A stretch of 5,389 bases of DNA. Source: an uncultured Collinsella sp. GTDB lineage: Bacteria > Actinomycetota > Coriobacteriia > Coriobacteriales > Coriobacteriaceae. Positions 1-5,389 of this stretch are shown here, in pieces (the first letter of the stretch is position 1; each line of letters starts with the position of its first letter). The stretch is taken from the NCBI GenBank assembly GCA_900554495.1, contig USHR01000126.1, positions 1-5,389 of the forward strand. The letters run 5' to 3'. Position numbers and translations under genes: made by a program. The notes beneath the pieces were generated by a model, which had not been told where the DNA came from, did no database searches, and was given only the letters and a program-made list of their open reading frames with translations.

Positions 1-359
1 TTATCCATGCGCTCACCACGGGTGACTGGGTCGGCGCGCTTATGAACCTGGTTGCCACGCTGGGCTACATTCTGCCTGCGGCTATCGTCTATCAGAAGAT
101 GCATACCTATAAGGGTGCCGTGATTGGCCTGGTGCTCGGCGTTATTGCCGCTACGGCGTTGTCTATGGTCGCAAACCTTACCATTGGCGTATGGTTCTGG
201 TATGGCTCGGTCGATGTGATCGCCCCGCTCATGATTCCTGCCGTGCTGCCGTTCAACCTTATCAAGACCGTGCTTAACTCGGTGTTGACACTGGCGGTGT
301 ATAAAGCGGTCTCCAGCCTCATCACGCCTAAAAAGGACCAGGTCAAAGGCCGCGCATGA
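1..359 (+). CDS. ECF transporter S component, RibU-like (riboflavin), C-terminal part
   Basis: This is the 3' part of a gene that begins before the window. The frame is open from base 3, and residues IHALTTGDWVGAL precede the first in-window ATG at 42, so that ATG is internal and not a start. About 118 residues are visible. They form hydrophobic membrane segments (LVATLGYILPAAIVY, then a long one from AVIGLVLG to IGVWFWY, then from IAPLMIPAVLPF to LTLAVYK) and a short basic tail. The G-D-W-V-G...N stretch and the ILPFN-IK-like end (AVLPFNLIK) resemble the C-terminal half of RibU, the membrane protein that captures riboflavin for an ECF importer. The gene overlaps the downstream ATPase by four bases (ATGA) and lies in the same operon as EcfA and EcfT, which supports the S-component role. 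The substrate is less certain: S components for other vitamins share the fold, and the N-terminal half is missing. Confidence 0.8.
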   Translation, partial: IHALTTGDWVGALMNLVATLGYILPAAIVYQKMHTYKGAVIGLVLGVIAATALSMVANLTIGVWFWYGSVDVIAPLMIPAVLPFNLIKTVLNSVLTLAVYKAVSSLITPKKDQVKGRA

Positions 360-2299
360 TTGAGTGTCGGGGCGTTTCCTTTAGCTATGACGGTGCCGTA
401 CCGGCGCTCGACGGCGTCGATCTGAATATCGAGGACGGCGAGTATTTCTGCATCCTCGGTGGCAATGGGTCGGGCAAGTCGACGTTTGCCAAGCATCTGA
501 ATGCACTGTTGCAGCCCGATGTGGGCACGGTACGCATCAACGGCATGGATGCGTCCGACCCCGAGCTGGTCTACGACATTCGTTCGACCGCGGGCATGGT
601 GTTCCAGAATCCCGATGATCAGCTGGTGGCAACGCTTGTCGAAGATGACGTTGCGTTTGGTCCCGAAAACCTTGGCGTGCCATCGGCGCAAATTGCGCAG
701 CGCGTACGTGAGGCGCTGAAGGGCGTGGGCCTGGTGGGCTTTGAGCGCCACGAGACCCATGCGCTTTCGGGTGGCCAAAAGCAACGCGTGGCGCTTGCCG
801 GCGTGCTTGCCATGGAACCGCGCGTTCTCATTTTGGACGAGGCTTCCTCGATGCTCGATCCGCGTGGACGTAAGGGCCTCATGAAGGCTTGCCGCGCGTT
901 GCACGCTCGCGGTATGACCATCGTGATGATTACGCACTTTATGGAAGAAGCCGCCGAGGCCGATCGTGTCGCGGTGTTTCGGGCGGGGCACGTTGCCATG
1001 CTCGGTACGCCCGAGGAAATTTTGACGCGGGCGGATGAGCTTGCGCAGCTCAACCTGGATATGCCGGAGTCGTGTCGTCTGGGCATGGCGCTTCGTACGA
1101 AGGGCGTGCCTGTTCATGCGCAGGTGCGCGAGGTGGATATGGTCGCTGAGATTGCGCAGGCTTATGCCGAGCGAAGTGGGGCAGACACCGCGGGACAGTC
1201 TTCCGCATCCCAGTTGGAAATCGCTGACGGCACTGTTCCGGTAGACAACGAGGACAACGCGTCGGAGCCCGTCATCGAACTATCCCATGTTTCGTACAGT
1301 TATTCGCTCAGTCCGCGCGAGCGCCACCGCTGGCACAAGCGCTCGGCCACTGCGGACAAATCGAACAAACAGGCTCTCTGGGGAAACGACCCCAGCAGCC
1401 CGTGGGCGCTGCGCGATGTATCGCTGACGGTGCGTCGCGGCGAGTTCCTGGGCTTGGCAGGTCATACCGGTTCGGGTAAGTCGACGCTGGTCCAGCATCT
1501 CAACGGTTTGATTCGCCCCCAGGAGGGATCCGTTCGCGCGCTGGGGCTCGATCTGTCAAACAAGAAAGACGCCGCCGCGGTTAAGGCCAAGGTCGGCGTG
1601 GTGTTTCAATATCCTGAGCGTCAGCTGTTTGCCGAAACCGTGGCGCAGGACGTGGCGTTTGGTCCGCATAACCTTGGCTTGCCGCAAGATGAAGTCGACC
1701 GTCGTGTCGAGTCATCGCTCTCGCGCGTGGGCCTCGACCTTTCCACGGTCGGCGACAAGAGTCCCTTTGAGCTTTCGGGCGGTCAGCAACGGCGCGTGGC
1801 ATTCGCCGGCGTGCTCGCCATGGAACCTGAGGTGCTGGTGCTCGATGAACCCATGGCGGGGCTCGACCCGGCTGCGCGCAGGGATTTCTTAGGGCTCATC
1901 GATCGACTCCATCGCGAGGGCCTGACCGTTGTCATGGTTTCGCACAGCATGGATGACCTGGCCAATTGCTGCGACCACATCGTCGTGATGAACGAGGGCG
2001 CGGTGTTTGCCGAGGGCACGCCCGCTCAGGTTTTTGCGCATGCGGATGAGCTTAAATCAATCGGCTTGGGTGTTCCCGCTGCCCAGCGCATGGCGCTGGC
2101 GCTTGCGAAGGCAGGCGTGCCGCTGCGCTTTGACGGCCTCTATACGGTTGAGTCGCTGGCAGACGAGTTGGTAGACCTGCTAATCGGTCGCTCGGGCGGT
2201 CCTTCTAACGTCGCGGACATTGCTAATTCCAAGACGGTCGCGCGAGAGGAGGCTGCTGATGGAGGCGTTTTCGTTTGGCAGTTACTATCCCGGCGATAG
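356..2299 (+). CDS. Fused ECF transporter ATPase (EcfA1-EcfA2 in one chain)
   Basis: A 647-residue cytoplasmic protein with two complete ABC ATPase domains that power ECF vitamin uptake. Domain 1 (about 1-270) has Walker A GGNGSGKST at 35-43, Q-loop Q84, signature LSGGQ at 137-141, Walker B VLILDE at 157-162, an EcfA1-type ASSMLDP segment and switch H194. Domain 2 (about 305-605) has Walker A GHTGSGKST at 369-377, Q418, LSGGQ at 473-477, VLVLDE at 493-498, an EcfA2-type PMAGLDP segment and H530. Both catalytic glutamates (E162, E498) are present, so both sites look competent. Most bacteria encode EcfA1 and EcfA2 separately at about 280 residues each. Here a polar, acidic linker (about 275-304) joins them, and domain 2 carries about 30 extra polar residues (317-348) between its first strand and the WALRDVS segment. 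The start at 356 is supported by the ATGA overlap with the S component and by AAAGG at 345-349. The last 13 codons run into ecfT in another frame. Confidence 0.95.
   Translation: MIECRGVSFSYDGAVPALDGVDLNIEDGEYFCILGGNGSGKSTFAKHLNALLQPDVGTVRINGMDASDPELVYDIRSTAGMVFQNPDDQLVATLVEDDVAFGPENLGVPSAQIAQRVREALKGVGLVGFERHETHALSGGQKQRVALAGVLAMEPRVLILDEASSMLDPRGRKGLMKACRALHARGMTIVMITHFMEEAAEADRVAVFRAGHVAMLGTPEEILTRADELAQLNLDMPESCRLGMALRTKGVPVHAQVREVDMVAEIAQAYAERSGADTAGQSSASQLEIADGTVPVDNEDNASEPVIELSHVSYSYSLSPRERHRWHKRSATADKSNKQALWGNDPSSPWALRDVSLTVRRGEFLGLAGHTGSGKSTLVQHLNGLIRPQEGSVRALGLDLSNKKDAAAVKAKVGVVFQYPERQLFAETVAQDVAFGPHNLGLPQDEVDRRVESSLSRVGLDLSTVGDKSPFELSGGQQRRVAFAGVLAMEPEVLVLDEPMAGLDPAARRDFLGLIDRLHREGLTVVMVSHSMDDLANCCDHIVVMNEGAVFAEGTPAQVFAHADELKSIGLGVPAAQRMALALAKAGVPLRFDGLYTVESLADELVDLLIGRSGGPSNVADIANSKTVAREEAADGGVFVWQLLSRR
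2245..2252 (+). promoter_or_regulatory. Ribosome binding site of ecfT, decides the start
   Basis: AGAGGAGG is an almost perfect anti-16S match and ends six bases before the ATG at 2259. This fixes the ecfT start at 2259 and not at the in-frame TTG at 2220, which has no comparable site. The site lies inside the coding sequence of the fused ATPase, so ribosomes ending that gene at 2299 pass directly over it. Confidence 0.85.
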
Positions 2300-3059
2300 T
2301 GCAATCCACCGCCTGGACCCGCGAACCAAGTTGCTCTTGGGCTTTGTGTTTCTGATCACGACGCTCACGGTCAGTGGCTTCCGCGGACTGGCCCCGGTCG
2401 CAATTTTCGTTGTGCTGACCTATGCCGTGTCTCGGGTGCCGGTTCGTCGCGTTCTGTCGTCGATGGCGCCGCTGCTGGCAATCGTCGTCGTGGTCGCGGT
2501 GCTCAACTTGTTTACCGATCAGAGTGGGCGCATCCTGTGGCAGCTCGGCTTTCTGCAGATAAGCGAGGGCTCACTGCGTTCTGCCGCCTTTATGGCGTGC
2601 CGCCTGACGTTGATGATGGCCGGTATGAGCGCCATTACACTCACCACGCCGACGCTCGACCTCACCGCGGGCTTTGAGCGCCTGCTCGCGCCGTTTGCGC
2701 GTGTGGGACTTCCTGCGCACGAGCTCGGCATGATCATGGGTATCGCGCTACGCTTTATGCCGCAGTTTGCCACTGAGATGAAGCAGACGGCCGATGCACA
2801 GGCAAGCCGCGGCGCGCGCGTGACGGGCGGTCCGCTCGGCGGCGTGCGTATGCTCGGCAGTGTGGCGATTCCGCTGTTCACGGGCGTGTTCCGTCATGCC
2901 GAGACGCTTTCGGCCGCCATGGATGCACGCTGCTATCACGGCGAGCAGGGCCGCACGCGCCTGCATGCGCTTGCATTTGGCCGCGGCGATGCGTTGGCGG
3001 CGGTGGTGACGGCGTTGCTGCTCATCTGCGTCATCGTCATCAATCTTCAACTTGTTTAG
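2259..3059 (+). CDS. ecfT: ECF transporter transmembrane coupling protein EcfT
   Basis: A 266-residue integral membrane protein, the usual EcfT length. It links the S component to the two ATPase domains. The N-terminus has the family pattern YYPGDSAIHRLDPRTKLL, followed by hydrophobic helices (LLGFVFLITTLTVSGF, LAPVAIFVVLTYAV, MAPLLAIVVVVAVLNLF, the region around LTLMMAGMSAITLTT, and a last helix ALAAVVTALLLICVIVINL). The long coupling helices carry the two EcfT motifs that insert into the ATPase grooves: S-R-G at 183-185 in QASRGAR, and A-R-C at 223-225 in AMDARCY, where A-R-G is the usual consensus. The first 41 bases overlap the end of the ATPase gene, so the two are probably translationally coupled. 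It is the last transporter gene of the operon. Confidence in the family is high because motifs, length and neighbours agree. Confidence 0.94.
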   Translation: MEAFSFGSYYPGDSAIHRLDPRTKLLLGFVFLITTLTVSGFRGLAPVAIFVVLTYAVSRVPVRRVLSSMAPLLAIVVVVAVLNLFTDQSGRILWQLGFLQISEGSLRSAAFMACRLTLMMAGMSAITLTTPTLDLTAGFERLLAPFARVGLPAHELGMIMGIALRFMPQFATEMKQTADAQASRGARVTGGPLGGVRMLGSVAIPLFTGVFRHAETLSAAMDARCYHGEQGRTRLHALAFGRGDALAAVVTALLLICVIVINLQLV

Positions 3060-3089
3060 GCGCGATTCGAGCGCAGGAAAGGGGTCCCT

Positions 3090-3536
3090 ATGACCGACAA
3101 CGATCGCACGGCGCAGCTCGAGCGCGCCTGTTCGTATCTTAGGCGTATTCCGGCGTGGTATCTTGCCACGATCGACGTGATGGACGGACATCAGCCGCGC
3201 GTGAGGCCGTTCTCGTTTGCCATGGTCGATGACGGTAAGCTGTGGTTTTGCACCTCGCGCGATAAGGACGTGTGGGCCGAGCTTAGCGCGAACCCCAAGT
3301 TTGAGGTTTCGGGCTGGAAACCGGGGGAGTGTTGGATTGTGCTGACTGGCGAGGCCGCGCTCGAGGACGACGCGGTCGTGAGCGACCGGGTGCGCCAAGC
3401 CGGCTTTAAGCACATGATGGGCATCGGCGAGAATCACGAGAGCGCCAACGACGGTCGCCTTGCATTTTTCTCGATGCGCAATATCGCCGCCCGCTTCTGT
3501 GATATCGACGGCAGCGAAGAGCGCCTGGAGCTTTAA
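3090..3536 (+). CDS. PPOX-like FMN-binding split-barrel protein (first of tandem pair)
   Basis: A 148-residue protein of the pyridoxamine-5'-phosphate oxidase-like superfamily, a small beta-barrel fold that usually binds FMN (or F420 or haem in relatives) as a dimer in the cytoplasm. Visible family features are a short N-terminal helix, the strand PAWYLAT (21-27), QPRVRPFSFA (35-44, with the R-P-F typical of the flavin phosphate side), DGKLWFCTSRDKDVW (48-62) and a WIVLTGEA strand (82-89). It is too short and lacks the C-terminal signature of true PdxH, so a B6 oxidase role is unlikely; it resembles uncharacterised PPOX proteins and the NimA-like group. AGGAAAGGGG at 3075-3084 precedes the ATG by five bases. 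Only 30 bases separate it from ecfT and no terminator is seen there, so it may be co-transcribed with the transporter. The exact substrate cannot be told. Confidence 0.85.
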   Translation: MTDNDRTAQLERACSYLRRIPAWYLATIDVMDGHQPRVRPFSFAMVDDGKLWFCTSRDKDVWAELSANPKFEVSGWKPGECWIVLTGEAALEDDAVVSDRVRQAGFKHMMGIGENHESANDGRLAFFSMRNIAARFCDIDGSEERLEL

Positions 3537-3580
3537 CCATAGGGTAGCTAAAACAGCCCCGACCCAAAAAGACTAGTGAC

Positions 3581-3587
3581 AGGGGGA
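3581..3587 (+). promoter_or_regulatory. Ribosome binding site of the second PPOX gene, decides the start
   Basis: AGGGGGA ends three bases before the ATG at 3591 (the G run ends four bases before). An in-frame GTG at 3576 lies upstream of this site and has no clear site of its own. Starting at 3591 also aligns the N-terminal helix with that of the upstream paralogue, so 3591 is preferred. Confidence 0.7.
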
Positions 3588-3590
3588 CAT

Positions 3591-4001
3591 ATGGACGGAT
3601 TGAATACGGTGTTGGAGTATCTGACGTCGGTGCCGGCATGGTATTTGGCGACGAGCGTTGACGGACAGCCTCATGTGCGTCCGTTTTCGTTTGCGCAGAT
3701 CCAGGATGGCAAGCTGTGGTTTGTAACAGCGCGCACCAAAGATGTGTGGCAAGAGCTACTGCAAAACCAGCGCTTTGAGGCCACGAGTTGGTGGCCGGGC
3801 CATGGCTGGCTCATCTTGCGCGGGCATGCGGGTCTGGACGACCAGGCCGCTCCGGATATGCGCGAGGCAGGCTGGAAGCACCTGGAGCGCCTAGGCGAGC
3901 ACTACGAGGGCGCAGACGATCCCACGCTCGTCTTCTTTAGCGTGGAGGAACCCGAGGCCTTTATCTGCAACCATGACGAATGGGTGCCGGTCGAGCTCTA
4001 A
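3591..4001 (+). CDS. PPOX-like FMN-binding split-barrel protein (second of tandem pair)
   Basis: A 136-residue paralogue of the preceding protein, about half identical in a hand alignment. Shared blocks in order are PAWYLAT (15-21), QP-VRPFSFA (26-35), DGKLWF-T-R-KDVW (39-53), FE...W-PG--W (62-73), AG-KH, GE--E-A-D and a final EL. Like its neighbour it is a single split-barrel domain with no signal peptide or membrane segment, so a small cytoplasmic flavoprotein is expected. The differences lie mostly in the surface after the first strand (this copy lacks two residues before QP), around WWPGHG (67-72) and near the C-terminus. The gap to the first copy is 54 bases with no clear terminator, so the two are probably co-transcribed. 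The strong hairpin 46 bases after the stop probably ends the transcript. The substrate is unknown; a PdxH role is unlikely for the same reasons as for the first copy. Confidence 0.85.
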   Translation: MDGLNTVLEYLTSVPAWYLATSVDGQPHVRPFSFAQIQDGKLWFVTARTKDVWQELLQNQRFEATSWWPGHGWLILRGHAGLDDQAAPDMREAGWKHLERLGEHYEGADDPTLVFFSVEEPEAFICNHDEWVPVEL

Positions 4002-4046
4002 ACGAGTCTCTCAGCAAGCTTCGACAATTCAAATTCTCGCATGTAG

Positions 4047-4099
4047 CGGGCCCCACATTGCAACGTCACCGTAAGGTGTACTGGGCAATGTGGGGCCCG
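4047..4099 (+). terminator. Long GC-rich hairpin, probable transcription terminator
   Basis: The arms 4047-4061 (CGGGCCCCACATTGC) and 4085-4099 are a perfect 15-bp inverted repeat. The loop region holds a second small stem, CACC (4067-4070) with GGTG (4075-4078), closed by GTAA, a GNRA-type tetraloop; two more pairs (GT 4065-4066 with AC 4080-4081) form if T4079 bulges. The tract after the stem (ATTCATTTGT) is only moderately T-rich, and the other side is AT-rich too, so it is not a textbook intrinsic terminator, but the stem is very stable. It lies between the PPOX pair and argC, where an operon boundary is expected. It could alternatively act as an mRNA-stabilising 3' structure. Confidence 0.6.
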
Positions 4100-4140
4100 T
4101 ATTCATTTGTCAATTCCTTCGAGTGAATGTGTCGGGACTG

Positions 4141-4200
4141 TTTCAATGCATGAATATGTAAAAGATTTGCGTATATATGCATCTTTTGGTGCTAAAGTTT
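4141..4200 (+). promoter_or_regulatory. Probable argC promoter with dyad (candidate ArgR operator)
   Basis: This AT-rich stretch stands out from the GC-rich surroundings. TGCTAAAGT at 4190-4198 fits an extended -10 (TGn plus TAAAGT, 4 of 6 to consensus). TTGCGT at 4167-4172 is a possible -35, though the 20-base spacing is long. An inverted repeat, AAAAGAT (4160-4166) with ATCTTTT (4181-4187), encloses the near-palindrome GCGTATATATGC (4169-4180) and covers the -35 region, a position suited to a repressor. TGCAT occurs at 4147-4151 and 4178-4182, and again at 4240-4244 in the leader. TGCAT or TGAAT half-sites are typical of ArgR boxes, so ArgR control of argC is a reasonable inference. The exact promoter elements are uncertain. 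Confidence 0.4.
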
Positions 4201-4266
4201 CAACTCACTTCATAACGACGGCTGCGGGATGCGCATTGGTGCATAACTGCAGACAAGGAGTCTGAT

Positions 4267-5337
4267 ATGTCATTAAAGGTTGGAATCGTCGGTGCGGCTG
4301 GATATGCCGGTGCCGAGCTCATTCGCCTCGTCCTCGGTCATCCCGAGTTTGAACTTGCTGCCATTACGTCCAACGCCGATGCCGGCCAGCCGTTGTCTGC
4401 GGTGTACCCGAGCTTCGCCGGCGTAAGCGATCTTGTCTTCACGACGCATGATGCCCCCGAGCTCAAGAACTGCGATACGGTCTTTTTGGCCGTGCCTCAC
4501 ACGGCTGCCATGGCACAGGTGCCCGCCCTGCTTGCCGCGGGAGTCTCCTGCATTGACCTCTCGGCCGACTATCGCCTGAGCGATCCGGCCACCTTTGAGG
4601 CCTGGTATGCCACCGAGCACACGAGCCCCGAGCTACTCAAGAGCCGCGCCTTTGGTTTGCCCGAGCTGTTCTGCCAGGATTTGGAGACCGCTGCATCCGA
4701 CCACGCCGACGGCAAGTCCGTGCTGGTTGCCTGCGCCGGTTGCTATCCCACCGCAACGAGCCTTGCTGCCGCGCCTGCCGTGCGCGCCGGCTGGGTTGCC
4801 CAGAGCGGCCCCGTGATCGTTGACGCTATCAGCGGTGTAACGGGTGCCGGTAAATCCTGCAACGCCCGTACGCATTTTTGCAGCGCGGACGAAAACCTGG
4901 AGGCCTATGGCGTGGGCAAGCATCGTCACACGCCCGAAATCGAGCAGATCTTGGGCCTAACCGATCGCATCGTCTTCACTCCGCACCTGGCACCGCTCAA
5001 GCGCGGCCTGCTCTCTACGGTGACGATGCCGCTTACGGCGCAGGCTATCGATACCTTGACCCTTGAGGACGTTGTCGACCATTACAAGCAGTTCTACGCC
5101 GGTCGCACCTTCGTGCGTGTACTCGATGCCGGCCAGCAGCCCAAGACGGCTTCGGTCGTCGGCACCAACGCCGCCCAGATCGGCCTCGCGCTCAACAAGC
5201 GCGCGGGCGTTCTGGTGGCTACGGGCGCCATCGACAATCTGTGCAAGGGTGCAGCAGGCCAGGCGGTCCAGTGCGCCAACATCGTCTTTGGTTTTGACGA
5301 GCGACGAGGCTTGCCCACAGTGGCGTGCCCGGTGTAG
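4267..5337 (+). CDS. argC: N-acetyl-gamma-glutamyl-phosphate reductase
   Basis: A complete 356-residue cytoplasmic enzyme of arginine biosynthesis. It reduces N-acetyl-glutamyl-5-phosphate to N-acetylglutamate semialdehyde with NADPH. The N-terminal Rossmann fold has VGIVGAAGYAGAELIRL (5-21), with the dinucleotide-binding glycines G9, G12 and G15. AVPHTAAM (75-82), DLSADYRL (97-104), AFGLPEL (128-134), the catalytic cysteine C159 in GCYPT (158-162), SGVTGAGKS (189-197) and HRHTPEIEQ (219-227, with the conserved active-site histidine region) follow in family order. The length is close to the usual 340-350. The start at 4267 is set by AAGGAG at 4255-4260, six bases upstream. The two residues before G158-C159 are Cys-Ala, where the family normally has Asn-Pro. 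A 265-base gap with a hairpin and promoter-like region separates it from the upstream genes, so it probably opens its own arg operon; the downstream genes (often argJ, argB, argD) are cut off. Confidence 0.96.
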   Translation: MSLKVGIVGAAGYAGAELIRLVLGHPEFELAAITSNADAGQPLSAVYPSFAGVSDLVFTTHDAPELKNCDTVFLAVPHTAAMAQVPALLAAGVSCIDLSADYRLSDPATFEAWYATEHTSPELLKSRAFGLPELFCQDLETAASDHADGKSVLVACAGCYPTATSLAAAPAVRAGWVAQSGPVIVDAISGVTGAGKSCNARTHFCSADENLEAYGVGKHRHTPEIEQILGLTDRIVFTPHLAPLKRGLLSTVTMPLTAQAIDTLTLEDVVDHYKQFYAGRTFVRVLDAGQQPKTASVVGTNAAQIGLALNKRAGVLVATGAIDNLCKGAAGQAVQCANIVFGFDERRGLPTVACPV

Positions 5338-5340
5338 CAC

Positions 5341-5389
5341 CTGTCTCTTATACACATCTGACGCTGCCGACGACGGAGAGAGTGTAGAT
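5341..5389. other. Nextera sequencing adapter remnant (not genomic)
   Basis: Bases 5341-5359 are CTGTCTCTTATACACATCT, the Tn5 mosaic end used in Nextera libraries. Bases 5360-5373 (GACGCTGCCGACGA) are the Read 1-side adapter, 5374-5381 (CGGAGAGA) fit the reverse complement of the i5 index TCTCTCCG (S511 by memory), and 5382-5389 (GTGTAGAT) begin the P5 side. This is read-through adapter left on the contig end. The genomic sequence ends at about 5340. It is not a transposon in the organism. Confidence 0.98.

Noticed and set aside
107..1117. Long reverse-strand reading frame of 336 codons opposite the S component and ATPase genes
   Set aside because: It lies opposite two clearly recognised genes, its protein is rich in Arg and His with no recognisable motif, and GC-rich coding DNA commonly leaves such open antisense frames.
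803..1827. Near-identical bases around the GVLAMEP codons in both ATPase halves (about 803-819 and 1811-1827)
   Set aside because: The match is short and lies in a conserved protein motif just after the ABC signature, so shared ancestry and codon bias explain it without recent gene conversion.
2220..2258. Upstream TTG start for ecfT at 2220
   Set aside because: The strong AGAGGAGG site before the ATG at 2259 and the usual EcfT N-terminus both favour 2259.
2748..3437. Reverse-strand reading frame of 229 codons across the ecfT end and first PPOX gene
   Set aside because: It spans two real genes on the opposite strand, has a low-complexity His/Arg-rich translation and no family resemblance.
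4002..4266. T-box, riboswitch or other leader RNA before argC
   Set aside because: I saw no T-box sequence or recognisable riboswitch core. The only strong structure, the 4047-4099 hairpin, lies upstream of the likely promoter and so is probably outside the argC transcript.
4957..5357. Reverse-strand frames beginning MYKRQ and MCIRDR
   Set aside because: Their start codons and first residues come from the Nextera adapter, and the rest is antisense to argC.
5341..5359. Tn5 mosaic end as evidence of a transposon
   Set aside because: It continues directly into the Nextera adapter, index and P5 sequence, so it comes from library preparation.

Overview
The window looks like a contig end from a GC-rich Gram-positive bacterium, most plausibly a gut actinobacterium of the class Coriobacteriia (Collinsella-like). 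This is inferred from protein character, GGAG-type ribosome binding sites, codon use and the fused ECF ATPase layout, not from any search. All real genes lie on the + strand. No mobile element, CRISPR array, tRNA or rRNA was seen, and I found no convincing new biological system.

Positions 1-3059 hold the end of an energy-coupling factor (ECF) vitamin transporter operon. It starts with the C-terminal part of a membrane S component (substrate-binding subunit, RibU/riboflavin-like). A single 647-residue ATPase follows in which EcfA1-like and EcfA2-like domains are fused. The transmembrane coupling subunit EcfT comes last. The genes overlap (4 bases, then 41 bases), so translation is probably coupled. 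Together they would form a complete ECF importer: S component for capture, EcfT as scaffold, and the fused ATPase as motor.

Positions 3090-4001 hold two tandem paralogues of small split-barrel flavoproteins of the pyridoxamine-5'-phosphate oxidase-like (PPOX) superfamily. They are about half identical by hand alignment. If the S component carries riboflavin, the flavin-binding fold next door makes a loose flavin theme, but this is an inference.

Positions 4002-4266 are non-coding. They hold a strong 15-bp perfect hairpin capped by an inner stem with a GTAA loop (probable terminator), then an AT-rich stretch with a dyad and TGCAT repeats that is probably the promoter/operator of argC. Positions 4267-5337 are a complete argC (arginine biosynthesis, third step), whose usual Asn-Pro before the catalytic cysteine reads Cys-Ala.

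Positions 5341-5389 are not genomic: they are the Nextera transposase adapter with an i5 index and part of the P5 side, left at the contig end. The genomic sequence therefore stops three bases after the argC stop codon, and any downstream arg genes are missing.
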